Source: Atriophallophorus winterbourni (Eukaryota; Platyhelminthes; Trematoda; Plagiorchiida; Microphallidae). Taken from it: a stretch of 64,000 nucleotides of DNA. This document shows positions 42,757-53,036 of the stretch, in pieces. The notes under the pieces are model-generated. The model made no database searches. It had not been told where the DNA came from and saw only the letters and a list, made by a program, of their open reading frames with translations. The position numbers and the translations under genes were made by a program. Numbering within the stretch: position 1 is the stretch's first letter; every line of letters starts with the position of its first letter. The stretch covers positions 62,001 through 126,000 of the forward strand of contig JACCGJ010001801.1 in assembly GCA_013407085.1 (NCBI GenBank), given 5' to 3'.

Positions 42757-45700
42757 ATGGATAATACAACTTCGAAGACCACGAATCGTCATCTCACACT
42801 CGAATCACTCTTAGATTCACCCGGTTTGACTCCTTCCCCATTATCCGAGCCAGTTGCTGGCAGTCCTGTTCCTGATGGAATTTCTCGAAATTCTCGGGTC
42901 AACGGTAACTCGAAAACGGACTCGTCGCCCGTAGCTTGTGCAACCAATGTATATGAACAAAAACATTCTGCGCCTCAAATGAGCGAGGCCCAGCGCTTAT
43001 CTTTGTTACGTGATCATTGTATCGAGCTTTTGTTTCTGTTACGAAACCAAGATACCAACGGTTACTTCTTGTCGTTTGCTCCGAAAACCGGGGCGAAGGT
43101 GAGATGGAGATTTTTTACTGATTTTTTTGATTATTTCTATTCGATTTGATAGTTTCTTCAAAATAAATGGACGAGTTTTGATCTTAGGTTGATAAGAATT
43201 TGCCGTTGTAAGGTTCTTTTCCCTCGATTAGTATTATTTCAGTTTTCTTCCGTTTTTGCAATTAGCTCTCCTAAATCCCACTTTTTTGCACCGCTGAAGT
43301 TTTCACCGTCTTTCTGTTCAAGTACGTTTTAATTCCTTTTACGGTACTCCGTAATCCAGTATGTGTGTATGAAATCACACCTGCTTGAATGCATACAACG
43401 TGCCACACATGAGCCTACATGCGTCTATGATTCTGTCATGTTGCCCAGGCCTAGGTAGATATAAGATGAGAAAATGACAGCGTGTTTCCTCTTGCAGCTC
43501 AGTACCGCTCGCAAATTAATTTAGCACGGTGTTACTGGCATAATCCTGGCTTCACTCCAGTTTATCTTTGCATATTCTCTGTCAATAGTGTAATACCATC
43601 AGCTACAAATGACATTGCAATTTCTTGTTTGTGTTGCAGCCGCTTTTTCGCGACACTATGGCACATTATTATGGAGTCAAATGTACTACCACACGGTGAC
43701 GGCTGTATAAGTCTACGCAACCTGACAGCATTTTGGCCCACTCACAGTCTTTGATTGTACTGCATTTGCCTAGCTCCAAACTTGTGATTCCATCCATCGT
43801 ATTATTCACTAGGCAACTTTATCAATTTTCCGATAGCTTGTAAACACCATAAGACTGGATTCTTGATCGAGGAATGTTCTGAGCATTTGAAGAACGACAT
43901 AGAAATCGAGCAATTTATTAGGTGGGATGTCTAGTCTTGCAGTACTTCTTAGCTGTGGAAACATCACCATGACAAACTGCCTATCCACCGGAACGGAGCT
44001 CACATGCTCATGTGCAGTCTATAACTGTGCGGCACTTTGCCTGGATTAGGCTTGCGATTTCATGCATGCATACCTACTGAGCTGCATGCGGAAATTCACA
44101 GGAGTCTCGCTGCTGCCTACCTTTATATATGTTCAGACTCGGGCTTCGAGTCTCACAGCCATATTGCGTTTTATTGTCTGAATCCAGGCTTGTAATTTCA
44201 TACATATCTTTGTGCTAGGCTCAGTTGAGCGTATTCGTTTGCCCGGGTGGGGTCCAACAGCTCCACCTAATAGTTGGCTGGAAACCGAAGTCAGTGGCGG
44301 CAGTGTATTTTATTATGTGTCATAATTTTTTTATCCGGTATATTTTATAAACAAAACAAAACAATCACAAAATTGCATGCAGTGAAACTACCAAAACAAG
44401 CTACTTGCCTGCTTTCCCTTCTTCACGCGCTTACTTATCTGCTTTTCCTGCTTCATATTGTCTGGCCCCAGACTTGTGCTTCATGATGACATACATATCC
44501 ACGAGCAACTACCTGCGTAATCTGGCAATATCCTAACCAATTTGCAGCCCGACTGTGCGGCATTTTGCTTGGATCATACTTGTGCTTTCATATAATACAC
44601 ATATCTACATTTTCTCATTGATATTTACAAGATACGGTTAATTCACTCAGGCGTTTCGTTCAATTTAGACCACCGCTCCTTATGGGCTACTTGATTTGGA
44701 AAAGAAATTACTTTCACAAGGTTACAAAAGCTTGGTCGATTTCAAATCAGACGTCTTTGAAATGTTCTCTGTTGCTCTGAAACATTATTCAACCGAGAGC
44801 ATACCGCATAATGAAACGAAACGCTTGATGAACACAGTTTCCGACTGGTTCAACTCTCTACCATCGAATGCCCTGGAATTACTGAATTCCCAGCCGACCG
44901 TCACGGTAACTGATGTTCCCATCCACGCCAAAGACGGATCAATATTGAAAAGTGAAGTTCCTACGGAAACCTACCTGAACATTTTGAATCCAGATAATTG
45001 TGGTTTTCTCGGTCGTTCTGAGCGCATTCGACCCTTGGGAGAGGAAGTGAGTTGCTTTGTTATATCTGTCATCTCAGCAAATTATTCCGTTGACTTGTAA
45101 TGCGAATCAAATCGCAATTATAATTCTTAGTACCCATATAACTCCGTTATTCTCGTTTGGCACCGAAAATTGATTGGACCAATTGTAGCAGGATCAGCAC
45201 TCGCTTTATACGTCTTTTTCACCCGGTAAAATCTGTTCTGTTCAGTCGCACACATCTACCTATAACCGAGATAGTGACGAACTTGTAAACGTTGTCTGTC
45301 ATACGGTTTAGTAAAATTGGAACTGCGACTCATTGGAATTATCCATCACTCAGCGTTGTCTAGATAAGCCTGTAATACAATGTTCTTGCTGATCCTGATC
45401 GAAACTTTCGAGATTGAGAAATCATATTCATCATCCTCATGGACGGCATTACACCAGTACCAAGCGCATAACTGGGATAAAACCATGACAAGTCAAAATC
45501 CTAAAAAGGAGGGAAGTGTGGGACATAATAAGCCACTGAACCTGTAGAAGATTTCGACCAAGTAGAGCCGTATTAACATGACAGGGTCAGTGCGGCTTTC
45601 ACTGTTACGCATCTTAACAAGCTTCCCTCTCCATTTCACTTGAAAGCATACAAAATTACGCTCTTAAGAAATACTCTGCAACAAGACCGTCACTGAACAC

Positions 45701-47828
45701 GACGTCCAGCCATTTCACTAACACTAAGATGCCATTGCATGGATGTGCAATAGTCTAGTACTTCGGTGCGATGCAGCAATACATACATACATACATACAT
45801 ACATACATACATACATACATACATACATACATACATACATACATACATACATACATACATACATACATACATACATACATGCATGCATGCATACATACAT
45901 ACATAAGAGAAACGGACCGCGCTATCTGTGGCTATTTTAACACCCGCTGGAACCAAGTCAGATTCCGGTCACCCTTACGATGACGTCATTCCGAGTTAGG
46001 AGCGGCAAACTAACCCGCTTTAGTAACTCCACGACTTCCCGTTCGCAATACGTGCCCTAACCAGCGTGGTATAAATATGTTCTCTTGTTTTTCGAATCTA
46101 CGTCGTTTCCAAAGATTATATTACGTGTATGTACCTGACGGTGCCACCTAACTACAACGTTGGTGCGAAAACAGCGATTTGGAACGCATGTAGACTAAGA
46201 AATGGAGATGATTGCTACATTTACTTCAAAACACGGGACCCTTTTCCCATTTATCTGCTTTAGTGTTATCAATACGTAACAAAACACCAGAATTCCAACT
46301 TTCCTTGTGTTCCATTTTCCAGTGATATATTTCTAGATTTTATTGCCTAATTTTCTCTGGTAAGCTTAAAATCGACGTGTTCCTTCATTTTGCGACCAAC
46401 AAATTTGCTGCTTTGTTTTCACAATCTAAACCGCTGATAATCTACTACTGTTTAGTATATTATCACAGAACACGCCGAGATTTTACTTATTACTTGTGCT
46501 ATATAGTTTGACGGTTTTTTCATGAGGGACACATTGGTGTCTCTTTGTTCCCTTCCATCAATTCAGTCGCTTGCCGTTTATCAGCTTAGATATCAACGTT
46601 TTCAAACTGTCATAACTTCATAACTATCCAATTTTATGTTTTAGGTGGGTCAGTTACGTTCTGGTCTATATCTTCTCCCAAACGGTGGTTATCGGGAAGA
46701 TCGACGTAACAAAATCATCCCGTACACTTATCTGGACTACGGCCCCTTTTATTCCTTCGCTCCCCATTACGACAGTGGAGCATCGCATTGCACCCCGGAG
46801 GCGCATCAACTTGTGCTGGGCACCGCGTGGCTGCCTGCTCGCACTGCTTTCCTAACACCGAGCGATTCGGATACTCCGACAGACGCTCCCAGTGCAGACG
46901 CTATCGACCAGGTACTCAACTCCGAACCGGTTCGCTCTGCCTTAGCCATCGGGGATACGCAGCTGGCGGTCACGTTAGCCGTGGTGGAGTTGGAGAACAG
47001 ACAGTCGGCCAAACTGGCCGAAGAGATTGACGCGATTTTACCCGGACCGGAGGTGGCCGACGAGTGTGTGTTCAGTATGTGTTTGGCCAATGCATTGACC
47101 AAAAGGGTGCAGTCCACGGAATCGGCACAGTCAACAGTGAAACAGATCAATGGGAATCTGCCAAAGTATTGTGATCAAAACGTTGATCTCGATCACGAAT
47201 CTGATGATTCTTGTCCACCAGAAGGTTTGTGACTGCATCCACGTTGATCATTTCGCTACCATTCTAGTTTCCCTAACGATAATCATGACGCGATCACCTT
47301 ATAACGCAAGTTTAACTCACATCTTCTTACGGTATGTATGTATGTATGATTGCATGTATGTATGTATGTATGTATGTATGTATGTATGTATGTATGTATG
47401 TATGTATGTATGTATGTATGTATGTGTATGTGTATGTATGCATGTGTATGTATGTATGTATGTATGTATGCATGTGTATGTATGTATGTATGTATGTATG
47501 TATGTGTGTATGTATATATGTATGTATGTATGTATGCATGTATGTATGTATGCATGTATGTTTGTATGTATGTATGTTTGCATGTATGTATGTATGTTTG
47601 TATGTATGTATGTATGTATGTATGTATGTATGTATGTATGTATGTATGCATGTATGTTTGTATGTATGTTTGTATGTATGTATGTATGTATGTATGTATG
47701 TATGTATGTATGTATGTATGTATGTATGTATGTATGCATGTATGTATGTATGTATGTGTATATGTATGTATGTATGTATGTATGCATGTATGTATGTATG
47801 TATGTATGCATGTATGTATGCATGTATG

Positions 47829-47860
<32 letters not shown>

Positions 47861-48404
47861 TGTATGTGTATGCGTATTTATATAAGAATTCTTAAGCTAG
47901 TATTCAAGAAAATTGCCTCACATTGGTAGACTGCATGTGGGCTGATATTCTCTCAGACACCCTGGTCAAGATTAAGAGCCGTAAAAGATATCAAATAATA
48001 AAAAGATTTCGTGGATACTTGTTTTTCAAACTGATTTATTTATTACCTATTTTTCATCAGATTCTTGCACTCCTGAAGATTCTCTCGACCATAAACTATC
48101 CGAATCCGCGTCCGATCTGATCACATTGTACCAAACCCAATACCGACGCCTTGGTGACACTTCCCAAACTTGCGTGATGGCCGGTCTGAACGTGGCGCCA
48201 AGTTCCACCGAGACCGCGATTGCTCATCGCTTGGTTGGGCGTTTGGTGGACCTGAGTAAGCACGCGCGTCCCAGAGATCTGGTTCACCCGTACGCGGTTC
48301 GTCGTGCAATGGGTTTGCGACCAGACATCGCTCCGCTTCCCGATGAGGTCACCCCGACTGAGGATAAAAACAGTCCCGAGGTTGCGGTCGATACTTCGGT
48401 GTAA
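42757..48404 (+). CDS. BRD7/BRD9: BRD7/BRD9-type chromatin protein, complete, four exons
   Basis: BRD7 and BRD9 are subunits of SWI/SNF chromatin remodellers (PBAF and ncBAF) and read acetylated histones (family knowledge). Exons: 42757-43098, 44669-45046, 46645-47224 and 48061-48404, all GT-AG, phases 0, 0 and 1, giving 547 residues. Residues ~75-175 form a bromodomain-like region split by intron 1. Exon 1 ends HCIELLFLLRNQDTNGYF...; exon 2 starts TTAPYGLLDLEKKLLSQGYK, then SLVDFKSDVFEMFSVALKHY. Exon 3 carries the DUF3512 hallmark LPNGGYREDRRNKIIPY and DYGPFYSFAPHYDSG (271-285). Exon 4 is a helical C-terminus. Against human BRD9 the acetyl-lysine-binding Asn aligns with Tyr154, and the ZA loop is about five residues short. 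Start: first ATG of the frame, after an AT-rich leader. Introns hold many repeats. The BRD7-versus-BRD9 choice is open. Confidence 0.88.
43365..43545 (-). repeat. SINE-like repeat A in BRD intron 1
   Basis: Reverse orientation; TGTTGCCCAGGCCTAGGTAG and AATTTAGCACGGTGTTA are visible. Diverged. Confidence 0.7.
43690..44610 (+). repeat. group of SINE-like repeat A fragments and repeat C in BRD intron 1
   Basis: Fragments, all forward: 43700-43800 (CAACCTGACAGCATTTTGGC to CTTGTGATTCCAT), 44000-44070 (GTGCGGCACTTTGCCTGGAT), 44080-44210 (GAGCTGCATGCGGAAA onward) and 44505-44610 (GTGCGGCATTTTGC to CTTGTGCTTTCATA). Repeat C lies at about 44240-44460, inverted relative to 39630-39935. The ORF 43809-44003 between them is unrecognised. 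Confidence 0.65.
45425..45720 (-). mobile_element. RTE 3' UTR fragment in BRD intron 2
   Basis: Reverse complement of the 41.13-41.46 kb UTR: CTTCCCTCTCCATTTCACTT, CAAGACCGTCACTGAACACG and a TCATCATCCTCAT tail at the left. Confidence 0.8.
45735..45910 (+). repeat. SINE-like repeat A head fused to a (CATA)n tract
   Basis: About 40 bp of repeat head (CATGGATGTGCAATAGTC...) run directly into roughly 30 CATA units with a GCATGCATGC interruption near 45880. The body of the repeat is missing. It lies in BRD intron 2. Confidence 0.85.
47330..47880 (+). repeat. long (TATG)n tract in BRD intron 3
   Basis: About 550 bp of TATG units with scattered single changes (TGTATGTG, TGCATG, TTTG variants), opening long artefactual frames on both strands. 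About 50 bp later (47927-47975) a fragment of SINE-like repeat A (GACTGCATGTGGGCTGATAT) follows in reverse orientation. Confidence 0.97.
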
Positions 48405-49016
48405 CGCATGTCTTGTTTCTCTATACCGTACTTGGTGTCACATTTTCTTGTATATATACATATTGATGTATTTACCATGGTTTAGTTTTCCCTGGATGCG
48501 GTGAAACACACTCTAGTACGCTAGTTGCTTGATTGCGGGAATGAGGGCACGAATACGTGAGCTGTAGAGTTTGAAATCTGCGTTTTGTATTGCGCTTACG
48601 GTCGTTACCGTATGATGGTAAATGGTTTTATATTATGCGTGATACTTGCATTGCTGACTGGCGAGACAAATTAGGTTTCATTTGGGGTATGTTTTGCCTA
48701 AAACCATCATTTCTATGCTACCTCACACTCGATCTGTGACGCATTACAACCCATGCACGATATGTCTGTACTCGATTAGTGTATTTTATTTGGTGAATGT
48801 TATGATAAATAAGAGCTTTTGTATTTTATTAAACGTTTCTCGACAAGACAGTGACAAAGAAATGAGTATAACGAAGTCACAGGATGATTGTGCGCCTTAT
48901 ACGTGTTTACCAAGCAGCGGTCCACCCAAACTTGTCTGTCTTCGCCGTTGAGTCTTAATTATACTTGCCGAATATCTCAGACTACCGGTGTGGAACGATG
49001 TATCGGACTACCTCCC
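48405..49016 (+). other. 3' flank of the BRD gene
   Basis: No coding feature. ATTAAA at about 48827 is the only poly(A)-signal-like hexamer I noticed within 450 bp of the stop. ORF 48682-48951 has no recognised motif. Confidence 0.35.
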
Positions 49017-49240
49017 CTACACGGATGTGCAATCGTGTAGCATTTATGTGCTGTGCGCTTAACCGTTTGGCCATCGGTAGTGAGCTGCATGCTGAAACAA
49101 GCTGGAGTCTCACTACCATTTCCGGTTCTTTTTTCTTCCTCATATCTGTCTAAGCCTGGGAAACCTGACACTATCTTAGCCCACGTGCAATCTCTGATTG
49201 TGCGGCACTTTGCCTGGATCAGGCTTGTGCTTTCATACTA
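49017..49240 (+). repeat. SINE-like repeat A, full length
   Basis: CACGGATGTGCAATCGTG to TTGTGCTTTCATAC; the internal GGTAGTGAG/CTCACTACC pair is intact. TCCCCT occurs just left of the repeat and just right of it, a possible short target-site duplication. Confidence 0.85.
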
Positions 49241-49244
49241 TCCC

Positions 49245-49775
49245 CTCCAATCAGATACACTCGCGAAGACTGAGATTGTTAGAATTTGTTGTCCTTAAGC
49301 CAGGTTCAACACCCACAAAACTGGTCTTGGACTTGCTTGCAATTGTTCTTTGCCTCAAGGAGGCCGGTTCACGACCTAGTTGTTAACTGAGTAGGCGGAT
49401 GTAGATAATCGGGGAATGTGGAATGTCTACAGTGTTAGATAGTTGGAACGTGAAGGGTTAACGATCGGGGTTTAGACCGACATGCATCAACTGGAGTGAT
49501 TTTAGACATCACTGTAGCCATCTGATTCACGCATGTAGCGGCCTACGAGAACTGAAACGTAATACACTCTGCTCTTTGCCGAGAATCACACCAAAGTTTC
49601 AGTTTACACGCTGCTAATAGGATTGTCCATACACTAAGAGAATCCAAGCATGCGTCCTCAGGTCATCGATAGTACGACAAATATTGTAACTTATCAAACT
49701 TTCTTGGCCTAAGTTTTATCGTAGGGATCGCTTGATTGGGTCCAAAATGCTGATGTTATAGTATAGTATATGGTT
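49245..49775. other. spacer
   Basis: Nothing recognised; no open frame with family motifs. Confidence 0.4.
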
Positions 49776-49778
49776 GGC

Positions 49779-50226
49779 ACGGATGTGCAATCATGCAGAA
49801 TTTATGTGCTGTGCGGCTAACGTCATGCTAAATTGATTGGCCAACAGTAGTGAGCTGCATGCTGAAACACGCTGGAGTCTCACTTCTATTTCCCCCTCAT
49901 ATCGGTCTAGGCCTGGGCAACCTGACAGTATCTTAGCCCACGTGTAGTCTTTGACTTTGCGGCACTTTGCCTGGATCAGACTTGTGCTTTCATACATACA
50001 TACATACATACACAAGCCTGATCTATGCAATTTGCAGCACAGTCAAAGCCGTGGGCGAAGATACTGTCAGATTGCCCAGTCCTAGACAGATATGAGAAAA
50101 GAAATAGAGAATAGATATGGTAGTGAGACTCCAGCGTGTTTCAGCATGCAGCTCACTACCGTTGGTCAATCAATTTAGCACGGTGTTAGTCGCACCGCAC
50201 CGAAGTACTATACGATTGCATATCCG
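49779..50226. repeat. tail-to-tail pair of SINE-like repeat A
   Basis: Forward copy 49779-50003 and reverse copy 50004-50226 share the CATA tract at their junction. The reverse copy lacks the GTGCGGCA block around 50030. Together they form an inverted repeat of about 450 bp. Confidence 0.85.
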
Positions 50227-50229
50227 TGC

Positions 50230-50830
50230 TGTTTTGATAATGCTATTACACATCGTCAAGTTGCCTCATGCCTCCCCAGCTTTTTGTTTCGAGAAAATGA
50301 AGTTTGGTTGCCAAATAATTGTTATAATTGTGGATGAAAACGGTCGTTTCACATCATTGTTGTATCCATTCTCATGAGCTGCTCGTATGGATTTCGATTC
50401 TCACACCCAATCGGACGATAATCGATCCACCTTCTTGTGTTGCCTTCGCATTTTGCCTTGTAGGTGCATACCCTCCATCTGAAATGTGTATACGACTAGG
50501 GATTATCGAAACCACTGGAAAGGCCGTTTGTGCTGGATGAAACTTAGCTGTTGTTATTCTAATTTCTCTTAGTGAACATTAGTTTATTTTTCACATCACT
50601 GATACTTTCGTAACGACAAGATAATTGGCACTTTGGTGTTTACAAATAAATATTACATATTCATTGTTTAGATGCTCAAACAATCGAACTTCATGAAGCA
50701 CCAGTGAAGTAGCTCGTAATTAGATTAACTATCATGTTACCCATTTTCGTAAAAGATTCTAAAATCATCCTTCACCGGAGCCATTCAATTCCCCCACTTG
50801 GTGGAAACTTTCGGCTAATTTCTACAATTA
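50230..50830. other. spacer
   Basis: No recognised feature. Two plus-strand frames (50117-50377, 50328-50540) overlap the SINE-like repeat or lack motifs. Confidence 0.4.
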
Positions 50831-50834
50831 GGTG

Positions 50835-51990
50835 TCAATTCAATTTTAATGGTCTAAATAGCATATAGCTTTACAAAATAATATGGGAACTACGAATAAT
50901 ATAACAAGCAAAAACGGGATTTGGTTGCTTACTGAGTAGTTCGAGAATCATGTAAACATCCAAAGGGCAGAAATTGTTTTCGATTGGTGGGATGACAAAT
51001 GTAGACGCATGGTGTCATGATGTATAGTTTTCTTCGATGCCCGGGTTAAGGGTCAAAAAGGCATCAAGACTTCTCTTGAAAATCTGCTGATTTGTTGAGT
51101 TTACAAAATAATCTGGTAGATTGTTCCAAGTAAAACAAACTCGCACGGCAAAAAACTTCGTCTGCAGTTGAGTCGTGAGTGATGGCCAGTTAGAATAAAT
51201 GTGTGATCTCTTGTCTTATGCGAGCTTCGTGGATTATACATGCATTGTTTGCGGTTTGATTTGCGGTATTCAAAATATTGTAAACGAAAATTAAATCGTC
51301 CCGGAGACGACGACGAGGATGATTGAATATATTCAGGGTTTTGATTCGCTCGTTTTATGGTTTCCGGCTGAGTCCGTTGACAAGTTTGGTAGCTCGATGA
51401 TATATTCTTTGCAAATTGCAACATATATTTTAAGCCATGGCGACCATGCTTGTACTGCAGATTCCATCATTGGCCTTATGTGCGTATTTATAATGCAGGA
51501 AATTATCTGTTTTTAGAAACTACTGAAAAATCTCTTTAGGAGTGACGATTTCTGTGATGTTTCGCAATAGACGGAGTTGAAGTGACTCGACATCCCTAGG
51601 GTGTGGCTTATAAACACACCAAAGTCATTTTGTTCGATGGTCCACGAGAGGCTGTGTACCAAGAAAATACTGGAAATCCACATATTTTCCAAGGTTTAAC
51701 ATGCGACACTTGGTAATTGAGCAATAGGCTATTTTTTAGGGACCAAGCGTGGAGGTTGTCGAGATCCATCTGAAGAATTTCGCAGTCTTCCAACTTATTT
51801 ATCCTCGACAACAGTTTTATATTGTCCGCGAACAGTACGATCTTACATTTGATGAGAGCTGGTTTGTACATATGGCATAAAGTGCGAAGAGGATTGGTCC
51901 GAGAACGGATACCTGATGTAACGTAGCAGTCCAAAACAGTCTTTACTTGATACGCTATTGCCTTTAATTCTATGCAGAAAACCCACATAC
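50835..51990 (-). mobile_element. CR1-like fragment, RT end to 3' UTR
   Basis: Minus-strand 51988-51608 reads KIVLFADNIKLLSRI (catalytic FADD changed to FADN), then LQMDLDNLHAWSLKNSLLLN. 51424-51101 covers the C-terminal region with frameshifts. The 3' UTR (to 50835) matches that at 13430-13560 and ends in an ATTGA-type motif. Confidence 0.82.
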
Positions 51991-51999
51991 ATATTACAT

Positions 52000-52475
52000 C
52001 GGAAACTTACTGTTTAATGTATGGATGAAAACTCCTGCTCTAATAATCGTATTTTGGAAGTTGGTTGATTTGATGATTTTTTACGTTCGCGTATTATAAG
52101 ATAATTGAAAAATTCCATACCGGGATTTTTAGAGATTCTCTATTTGGACACTGCATCACTTATTCAAACTTTATATTCTATCATTTTAATGAGGTTTAAA
52201 CAATGGATTTATTATTTACTTTGAGTTTTCTGTAAAAACTCCTTTGATTAATCTGCCTATACTGCTTTTTTGTCTTGAAGACATTTTGTATTTTTATGAT
52301 TAAGTTAAGAACTATCTCAAGAAATGACAACCACCTCTTTTGCTCTGAATGTTTTAAGGTTTTTCGACTACTCATCCGTAAGAACTCCTTTGAAATATTG
52401 ACGAAGTTTATCACACCGGTCCACATTGGAAGCACTGAACTCAAGTTTCGCTCTTATTTGAGCTCTTAAGCAATG
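52000..52475. other. AT-rich spacer
   Basis: ORFs on both strands (52196-52444 minus, 52275-52469 plus) overlap and have no recognised motif. Confidence 0.35.
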
Positions 52476-52479
52476 CATA

Positions 52480-52562
52480 TCCTTTGTCTCGGGTCGGATT
52501 CAAACCCAGGACTATCACCGTTGTAGTGTCAAGTGTTTATGTGCTTAGGACCGTTCGAGTAG
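52480..52562 (-). repeat. possible tRNA-derived SINE head
   Basis: The minus strand contains GGGTTTGAATCCGACC, matching the pol III B-box pattern, about 50 nt after CGGTCCTAAGCACATAAACA, which loosely fits an A-box region. A tRNA cloverleaf cannot be closed, so it is not a functional tRNA gene. Confidence 0.4.
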
Positions 52563-53036
52563 TCATTATCATGAAAATAAATGTTTAGGCAATCGGTTAT
52601 GGCGAAAAAGCTTCATCAATCCAAGGGAATTGGTCAAAACAGGGAACGTGAATAAGTGGCACTCCGAACACTACATCTGATGTGTCGTTTCCCAAAAGAG
52701 CATAGTGAAGTGTAACGGGTGTCATGTCGTGTTGACAAAGACATGATCAATGGGTCAATTTACCCGCCTTCGCGCCGATACGGTCAAGGTCAATTGGCAC
52801 TGCTGGTAATGCGAGCACCACTAAGCATCTTGAGCGCATGACGAAGAATACGTTTGTGATTCTATATTTACATACCTTGGTTATTTTTCCGAACCCCTCT
52901 TAAATATTGCTTCAATCTAACTTTGTTTACAACATCATTTTCCCGTTACTGCCTGAATAATCTGTTACTAATAGCTGTGGGAGACAATCTTACACGCAAC
53001 AAAATAAACATTCAACTACTAACAAATAAGCAGTAG

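Noticed and set aside
46806..47150. 114-codon minus-strand frame
   Set aside because: Antisense to BRD exon 3, which has conserved DUF3512 sequence on the plus strand.
47150..47929. Open frames of 180-260 codons rich in Met-Tyr-Val-Cys or His-Thr-Tyr-Ile
   Set aside because: They come from the TATG tract on both strands, inside an intron.
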